From contig NZ_JALOAA010000030.1 of NCBI RefSeq assembly GCF_023229025.1, forward strand, positions 1-26,040: DNA of 26,040 nt, in the 5' to 3' direction. The position numbers were made by a program, and so were the translations under genes. Source of the stretch: Sulfurimonas sp. GTDB lineage: Bacteria > Campylobacterota > Campylobacteria > Campylobacterales > Sulfurimonadaceae. Positions within the stretch are counted from its first letter, which is position 1, and each line of letters starts with the position of its first letter. The notes below the pieces were generated by a model. The model worked only from the letters and a program-made list of their open reading frames with translations. It was not told where the DNA came from and searched no databases. Below are positions 21,566-26,040 of this stretch, piece by piece.

Positions 21566-22327
21566 TTATTTTACTTTTTTAATCATATGAAAATAGTTTG
21601 GCTTATTTGCTTTGTAGTAGGGCTCTATAATTGCATTTTGGTACCCTTGCGAGAATGTGACCGATAGAACTCTACCTACTTTTAGTCCTTTGAAAAATAT
21701 CTCATCTAGACCTGAAGTTATAACCTCATCCCCCTTTTTTATATGGTACCAAGCGGGAATAAACTTAACAACTAGATACTTTGTGCTGTTTCCATGTGCA
21801 ATACCCGGTGCAGACTCCTCCCCGATATATACAGAGTAGGAACTTTTTATATCTCTATTTAGCAGTGCAAGGGCTCTTTGTTCATGTGATACCACAATAC
21901 CTGCTACATATTTTTTATATACAAGCCCGTAAACTCGTGAAGTATTAAAGTCATTTACTTCAAGCCACAATCTGTTTAAATCTCCGAATTTTTGATATGA
22001 GAGGGTTCTAACGAGCTCTACTTTGGAATCTACTTTAAGCGAAGAGTTATTCTCGGTAAAAAAACTATCTATTTCCGAGTTTAACTGCTGCATGACGAGT
22101 TCACTATTTTCATACTTTTTAAGTTTGTTTTTTAGCTCTTCTATGTGTCTTGCTTGAAAAAAGTGTTTCTCAATCTGATCTTGTATAAACTCTGTTGAGG
22201 CATGGTAGTTTGATTTAATATTATTTAGAGCTGATATAAAGGGAGTTTGAATAATATTTGTATAGTAAAATGCACCCGCAAAGAGTGCAGTAAATAGTAG
22301 AAAAAATCCGAATAATCCTTTATTCAT
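21566..22327 (-). CDS. mreC: MreC, rod shape-determining protein
   Basis: MreC links the cytoplasmic MreB filaments to the periplasmic cell-wall elongation machinery. I take the ATG at 22327 (253 residues, MNKGLFGFFLLFTAL), which overlaps the mreB stop by 8 nt; an upstream TTG at 22333 is possible. One N-terminal membrane segment (about 3-22) is followed by a periplasmic coiled coil (about 55-95, HIEELKNKLKKYENSELVMQQL). The beta-rich MreC core (about 105-250) has GLVYKKYVAGIVVS, SSYSVYIGEESAPGIAHGN and KKGDEVITSGLDEIFFKGLKVGRVLSV, the last being the most conserved MreC block. No mreD gene follows; carB comes next, as known in C. jejuni. Confidence 0.93.
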   Translation of the reverse strand: MNKGLFGFFLLFTALFAGAFYYTNIIQTPFISALNNIKSNYHASTEFIQDQIEKHFFQARHIEELKNKLKKYENSELVMQQLNSEIDSFFTENNSSLKVDSKVELVRTLSYQKFGDLNRLWLEVNDFNTSRVYGLVYKKYVAGIVVSHEQRALALLNRDIKSSYSVYIGEESAPGIAHGNSTKYLVVKFIPAWYHIKKGDEVITSGLDEIFFKGLKVGRVLSVTFSQGYQNAIIEPYYKANKPNYFHMIKKVK

Positions 22328-23357
22328 TTTCAAAAAGTTCTTGCAGTAGGTCTATCTCTTCAAGCGCACGTCCGGTACCACGGGCAACTGCTAAAAGCGG
22401 TTCATCTGCAACATAGACAGGAATTTTGACAATATCTGATAAATATTTGTCGAGTTGGCGAATAAGTGCTCCCCCGCCAGTCAAAATAATACCATGATTT
22501 ACGATATCGCCCGCTAAATCCGGAGGCATCTGCTCTAATACGTCACGTAGAGCCTCTCCTATCTCTCTAAGAGGATCTCTCATCGCTTCTCTTGCATCTT
22601 CACTTGTAAGCTCAACCGAACTTAAAAGCCCTTCAACTTGATCTCTACCGGTAATAACCATTCTTAGCTCTTCATCAAGCAAAACAGCTGTTCCTATATC
22701 TATTTTAATCTCTTCAGCAACCCTCTCGCCTATAAGAAGATTGTACTTTTTTCTAATAAAGTTAACGATACCTTGATCTATTTTATCACCGGCAGTGCGG
22801 ATAGATTTTGAAAGAACAAGCCCTCCAAGAGAGACAACACCCATCTCTGTTGTTCCGCCTCCGATATCAACTACCAGATTTCCTTGCGGTTCTCTTATCT
22901 CAACGCCGGCACCGATTGCTGCAGCCATAGGCTCTTCTATAAGAAAAACTTCTCTTGCCCCCGCACTCAGAGCGGATTCACGTACCGCTTTTCTCTCAAC
23001 TTGAGTTAAACCATAAGGCACACAGATAATAATTCTAGGACTTATAAGAGATTTTCTTCCATGCGCTTTTTCGATAAATTTTCTTATCATTTTTTCGGTT
23101 ATATCAAAGTCGGCGATAACACCATCTCTCATAGGACGGATAGCTTTTATATTGCCGGGAGTCTTACCAACCATCTCTTTTGCTTCATGCCCAACCGCTA
23201 AAACTCTCTGTTTGCCGTATTTTTCTGTCTTAACTGCAACAACTGACGGCTCATTTATAATGATACCTCTGCCTTTTGCTATAACAATGGTGTTTGCTGT
23301 TCCCAAATCTATAGCTAAATCATTTGAGAAGAGTCCGATTAATTTATTTAGTATCAT
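22320..23357 (-). CDS. mreB: MreB, actin-like rod shape-determining protein
   Basis: MreB forms membrane-bound antiparallel filaments that organise lateral wall synthesis. The 345-residue length is standard. Actin-fold motifs are phosphate 1 LAIDLGTANTIVIAKG (14-29), connect 1 IEEPMAAAIGAGVEI, phosphate 2 NLVVDIGGGTTEMGVVSLGG, and the adenosine motif IILTGGGALIRQLD, plus GNIKAIRPMRDGVIADFD near residue 70. The N-terminal MILNKLIGLFSND could form the amphipathic membrane-binding helix. The ATG at 23357 has AAGGC upstream and lies 9 nt after clpX. It overlaps mreC by 8 nt. The order clpX-mreB-mreC matches C. jejuni. Confidence 0.97.
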   Translation of the reverse strand: MILNKLIGLFSNDLAIDLGTANTIVIAKGRGIIINEPSVVAVKTEKYGKQRVLAVGHEAKEMVGKTPGNIKAIRPMRDGVIADFDITEKMIRKFIEKAHGRKSLISPRIIICVPYGLTQVERKAVRESALSAGAREVFLIEEPMAAAIGAGVEIREPQGNLVVDIGGGTTEMGVVSLGGLVLSKSIRTAGDKIDQGIVNFIRKKYNLLIGERVAEEIKIDIGTAVLLDEELRMVITGRDQVEGLLSSVELTSEDAREAMRDPLREIGEALRDVLEQMPPDLAGDIVNHGIILTGGGALIRQLDKYLSDIVKIPVYVADEPLLAVARGTGRALEEIDLLQELFENE

Positions 23358-23366
23358 TATTTTGCC

Positions 23367-24611
23367 TTATGCTATTTGTTTAGTTTGTTTTTTTATATAT
23401 ACAGGTGCCTCTGCATCTTCTATTACCGCTTTTGTTATTAATACTTGGTATCCGCTATATTCCGGAAGCTCATACATTATGTCAATCATATTCTCTTCCA
23501 AAATTGCACGAAGCCCACGGGCACCTGTTTTTCTTTTTATAGATTTTACCGCAATTGCTCTTAGTGCATCTTCTTCAAAGTTCAGCTCAACATTGTCTAT
23601 AGAGAAGAGTTTTTTGTACTGCTTAATAATTGAATTTTTGGGCTCTGTTAAAATGCGAACCATGTCATCTTCTGTAATCTCGTTTAGCGAGGCTATAATA
23701 GGGAGACGACCAACAAGCTCAGGAATAAGACCATAATTTACCAAATCATCCGGTTCAACTAAATCATAACTCAGCTTCTGCTCGCTTTTACTCTTTTTTT
23801 CATGACCAAATCCTAAAATATTTTCACCCTGTTTTCTTTTTAGTATCTCGTCAAGACCGTCAAATGCACCGCCACAGATGAATAAAATACCCGTTGTGTT
23901 TATTGAGATAAACTCTTGGTTTGGATGCTTTCTGCCACCTTTTGGGGGAATGTTTACAACAGCTCCCTCGATAATCTTCAAAAGGGCTTGCTGAACTCCT
24001 TCTCCTGATACATCACGAGTTATAGAGCGGTTTTCACTCATGCGAGATATTTTGTCTATCTCATCTATGAAAACTATCCCTCTTTCGGCTTTTTGTACAT
24101 CGCCGTCAGCCGCTTGAAGCAGTTTTGTTAAAATATTCTCAACATCTTCTCCGACATATCCCGCTTCGGTAAGACTTGTCGCATCAGCAATTGCAATTGG
24201 AACATTTAGCACCCTTGCAATTGTTTGAGCCATAAGTGTTTTCCCGCTTCCGGTCGGTCCAATAAGAAGTATATTTGACTTTGAAATTTCTGTTTCATCA
24301 TCTTCGAGATCTTGATTTTTAAAAATTCTTTTATAGTGATTATATACAGCAACACTGAGAAGTTTTCTAGCACGCTCTTGACCAATGATATACTCTGATA
24401 AGAAGTTATTTAACTCTTTTGGGGTCATTAGTTCAACAACAGCGTCAACTAGTTCGTCATCTTTTGAAGAGGATTGTATATTTTCATCTCCAAACATTAT
24501 CTTGTAAGCAGAGACTACACAGTTCTTACAGATATATACTCCGTTTCCGGCAATTAAAGGGTTTACGTCACTCTCTTCAGTGCCACAAAAGCTACAGGCT
24601 CTATGAATCAT
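23367..24611 (-). CDS. clpX: ClpX, ATP-dependent unfoldase of the ClpXP protease
   Basis: ClpX hexamers recognise tagged proteins, unfold them and feed them into ClpP. The 414 residues show the N-terminal zinc-binding dimerisation domain (C6, C9, C28, C31, in CSFCG and CKNCV). The AAA+ core follows: Walker A GPTGSGKT (118-125), pore loop GYVGEDVEN (151-159), Walker B IVFIDEID (179-186), an R-x-x-G-E-G-V-Q-Q-A-L block (SGEGVQQALLKI), and the ClpP-contacting loop ILGFG in place of the usual IGF. LVGRLPI and KRKTGARGLRAILEE (sensor 2) complete it. The ATG overlaps the lpxA stop by 4 nt. clpP is not in the window. Confidence 0.97.
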   Translation of the reverse strand: MIHRACSFCGTEESDVNPLIAGNGVYICKNCVVSAYKIMFGDENIQSSSKDDELVDAVVELMTPKELNNFLSEYIIGQERARKLLSVAVYNHYKRIFKNQDLEDDETEISKSNILLIGPTGSGKTLMAQTIARVLNVPIAIADATSLTEAGYVGEDVENILTKLLQAADGDVQKAERGIVFIDEIDKISRMSENRSITRDVSGEGVQQALLKIIEGAVVNIPPKGGRKHPNQEFISINTTGILFICGGAFDGLDEILKRKQGENILGFGHEKKSKSEQKLSYDLVEPDDLVNYGLIPELVGRLPIIASLNEITEDDMVRILTEPKNSIIKQYKKLFSIDNVELNFEEDALRAIAVKSIKRKTGARGLRAILEENMIDIMYELPEYSGYQVLITKAVIEDAEAPVYIKKQTKQIA

Positions 24612-25393
24612 ATATTTTTCCTCTCATATGGGATTCCACGTTTTGTTTTTAAAATAAAGTTGCAAAGGGTTTGAACATGATGATTTTTACTTTTTTCAAG
24701 TAGCTCATTTGCAACCTCTTTTAAAAGTCTCCCTGTTTCAAAGAGATCTCTGTAAGCAGATTTAAGCTCATCAATGTCTTCACGATTTAAATTTCTTCTA
24801 AGTCCGGTTAGGTTTAGACCTCTTAGCGTTGCACGATTTCCCTCTGCCATGCAAAATGGGGGAACATCCTGAGCTAATGCCGATGCTCCTGCAACCATAG
24901 CATAATCTCCAATATGAACAAACTGATGAATTGGAGTCATCCCGCCGATAACTGCGTAGTCTCCCATCTCAACATGTCCTGCAAGTGTAGCGGCATTTGC
25001 CAAAATACAGTGGTTTCCTATGATTACGTCATGACCGATATGAACATAGCCCATAAAAAGGTTGTGTGAGCCAATAATCGTCTTGCCGCCACCGCCTTTT
25101 GTGCCGGGGTTAAAGAGGGTAAACTCTCTGATTTTATTATTATCGCCGATAATTAGCTCAACATCCTCGCCTGCAAATTTGAGGTCTTGAGGAGCTGAAC
25201 CAATAACGGCATGTGAAAATATATGGTTGTTTTTACCGATAGTTGTTTTTCCATAAATAGCGCTGCTTTGTTCTATTTTTGTTCCCTCATCTATAGTTGC
25301 ACAAGCAGAGATAAAGCAGTATGGACCAATCTCAACATTATCGCCGATAACAGCACCGTCTTCAATGATTGCAAGGGGGGAGATTTTATTCAA
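24608..25393 (-). CDS. lpxA: LpxA, UDP-N-acetylglucosamine acyltransferase
   Basis: LpxA catalyses the first step of lipid A synthesis, moving a 3-hydroxyacyl chain from ACP to UDP-GlcNAc. The 261-residue protein begins with many hexapeptide repeats of a left-handed beta-helix (for example IIEDGAVIGDNVEIGPYC). It has the family block AVIGSAPQDLKFAGEDVELIIGDNNKIREF, the catalytic His region FMGYVHIGHDVIIGNHC, and GGMTPIHQFVHIGDYAMV, followed by the helical C-terminal domain with NLTGLRRN. The start is TTG at 25393, with AAAGGC 8 nt upstream; the fold begins at once, so this start fits. It lies 12 nt after fabZ, which supplies the hydroxyacyl-ACP branch point, and overlaps clpX by 4 nt. Confidence 0.96.
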   Translation of the reverse strand: MNKISPLAIIEDGAVIGDNVEIGPYCFISACATIDEGTKIEQSSAIYGKTTIGKNNHIFSHAVIGSAPQDLKFAGEDVELIIGDNNKIREFTLFNPGTKGGGGKTIIGSHNLFMGYVHIGHDVIIGNHCILANAATLAGHVEMGDYAVIGGMTPIHQFVHIGDYAMVAGASALAQDVPPFCMAEGNRATLRGLNLTGLRRNLNREDIDELKSAYRDLFETGRLLKEVANELLEKSKNHHVQTLCNFILKTKRGIPYERKNI

Positions 25394-25405
25394 TTATTTG
25401 CCTTT

Positions 25406-25855
25406 TTATTTGTCAACAATCATAGCTTTAAGTTCAGCTTCTGAAACTAAAACATTATCAACATATGCTTTGCCGTCAAGTACCCAGATTTGACCTTTGT
25501 TTTTAACAACGCTTATTCGGTACTCAAGTCTGTCTCCAGGTTTTACAGGAGCGCGAAATTTTGCTTTGTCTATACTCATAAAATATACAACTTTACTTGC
25601 AGCTTCCTCTTCTGTCATATCGCCCATACTTTTAAATGCTAATATTCCGCCGGCTTGTGCCATTCCCTCTAGAATCATAACACCCGGATAGATTGGATGA
25701 CCTGGAAAGTGCCCTTGAAATACGTTATCACCTATAGTTATATTTTTAAATCCGATTAGGGACTCTTTCTCTTTAATCTCAGTAACTCTGTCAAGAAGTA
25801 AAAATGGGTAACGGTGGGGTATGATTTTTTGAATTTCGACAACATCCATTATCAT
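25406..25855 (-). CDS. fabZ: FabZ, 3-hydroxyacyl-ACP dehydratase
   Basis: FabZ removes water from 3-hydroxyacyl-ACP in fatty acid elongation and competes with LpxA for the same substrate pool. The 149-residue hotdog-fold protein has IIPHRYPFLLLDRV near the N-terminus and the catalytic block GHFPGHPIYPGVMILEGMAQAGG with His49 and Glu63. The ATG at 25855 has AAAGG 8 nt upstream; a second ATG two codons later is possible. It lies 51 nt after an unidentified upstream gene on the same strand. A TAAAAT in that gap (25890-25895) could be a -10. fabZ-lpxA adjacency is common and helps to balance phospholipid and lipid A synthesis. Confidence 0.97.
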   Translation of the reverse strand: MIMDVVEIQKIIPHRYPFLLLDRVTEIKEKESLIGFKNITIGDNVFQGHFPGHPIYPGVMILEGMAQAGGILAFKSMGDMTEEEAASKVVYFMSIDKAKFRAPVKPGDRLEYRISVVKNKGQIWVLDGKAYVDNVLVSEAELKAMIVDK

Positions 25856-25906
25856 TGATAAAACCTTTGTAATTTAATAAATTTGGCTATTTTACCAAAA
25901 AAAATA

Positions 25907-26040
25907 TTATATTATGATTAGTTTTTCTCTGGTATCTTCGTAAACTTTAGCATCAAGCTCAATTGTGAGCTTATCTTGGGATATTTTATCTACAATAATT
26001 ATGGGGCTTAGGTCATAAGCTGTATCTGTTAAAGTAGTCC
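25907..26040 (-). CDS. C-terminal 43 codons of an unidentified protein
   Basis: The reading frame enters from the right edge and stops at the TAA at 25907-25909. The visible residues include TDTAYDLSPIIIVDKISQDK and end EDTREKLIII. The alternation of charged and aliphatic residues (LTIELDAKVYEDTREKLIII) suggests beta strands. No motif identifies it. It lies 51 nt upstream of fabZ on the same strand. In C. jejuni the gene at this place is a conserved hypothetical protein; whether this is its homologue cannot be judged from the fragment. Confidence 0.6.
   Translation of the reverse strand, partial: TTLTDTAYDLSPIIIVDKISQDKLTIELDAKVYEDTREKLIII

Noticed and set aside
23152..23736. 194-codon plus-strand open frame
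   Set aside because: It spans the mreB-clpX junction on the opposite strand. Both genes are certain, and the translated product has shadow-type Ser/Ile/Pro-rich composition.
1..26040. CRISPR array, tRNA or rRNA genes
   Set aside because: No regularly spaced direct repeats, no tRNA-like T-loop GTTCRANNC cloverleaf and no rRNA-like conserved stretch were seen on either strand by eye.

Overview
The window looks like chromosome of a sulfur-oxidising campylobacterote (Sulfurimonas-like epsilonproteobacterium). The evidence is an N-oligosaccharyltransferase that runs colinear with Campylobacter PglB, the futalosine-route menaquinone enzyme MqnE, a short 402-residue Pgi, and a UPF0323 lipoprotein next to a glutathionylspermidine-synthase-like ATP-grasp protein. 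The block fabZ-lpxA-clpX-mreB-mreC-...-carB also appears in the order known from Campylobacter jejuni. The DNA is AT-rich, with frequent TTG and GTG starts and tightly packed, often overlapping genes. The genus is inference.

Layout. 1-2.7 kb (minus): the first 24 codons of glmS, then glnD. 2.7-3.06 kb (plus): a small ABM-fold monooxygenase, divergent from glnD. 3.08-6.6 kb: an accessory island, visibly AT-richer than its flanks. It holds two attC-like imperfect palindromes, a Phd/YefM-ParE type toxin-antitoxin pair with a palindromic operator, a type II restriction endonuclease and C5-cytosine methyltransferase pair that overlap by 8 nt, and a small beta-rich protein of unknown function. A near-identical AT-rich repeat of about 33 bp lies on each side of that last gene, and three copies of a 15-bp motif lie in its long upstream region. 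All island genes are on the minus strand.

6.65-15.6 kb (plus): lsrK (AI-2 kinase, with no lsr transport operon in view), metK preceded by a strong leader hairpin, mqnE, a family 2 glycosyltransferase overlapping pglB, then galU and pgi. lsrK-metK-mqnE are linked through S-adenosylmethionine chemistry. GT2-pglB-galU-pgi serve sugar-nucleotide supply and surface or protein glycosylation.

15.6-26.04 kb (minus), in transcription order: the C-terminal end of an unidentified gene, fabZ, lpxA, clpX, mreB, mreC, carB, a Sua5/YrdC-family gene, a small membrane protein, a UPF0323 lipoprotein and a glutathionylspermidine-synthase-like protein. This is a long, nearly gapless housekeeping run for lipid A and fatty acid synthesis, proteolysis, cell shape, and pyrimidine/arginine precursors.

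The most novel candidates are: (1) an integron-like cassette pair with no integrase in view, carrying the TA and R-M genes; (2) an R-M-associated small protein with duplicated putative control sequences; (3) a lipoprotein with a Gly-Gly C-terminus beside a glutathionylspermidine-synthase-like ATP-grasp enzyme, a possible enzyme-substrate pair; (4) an orphan lsrK tied to metK and mqnE. No tRNA, rRNA, CRISPR array or insertion sequence was seen.
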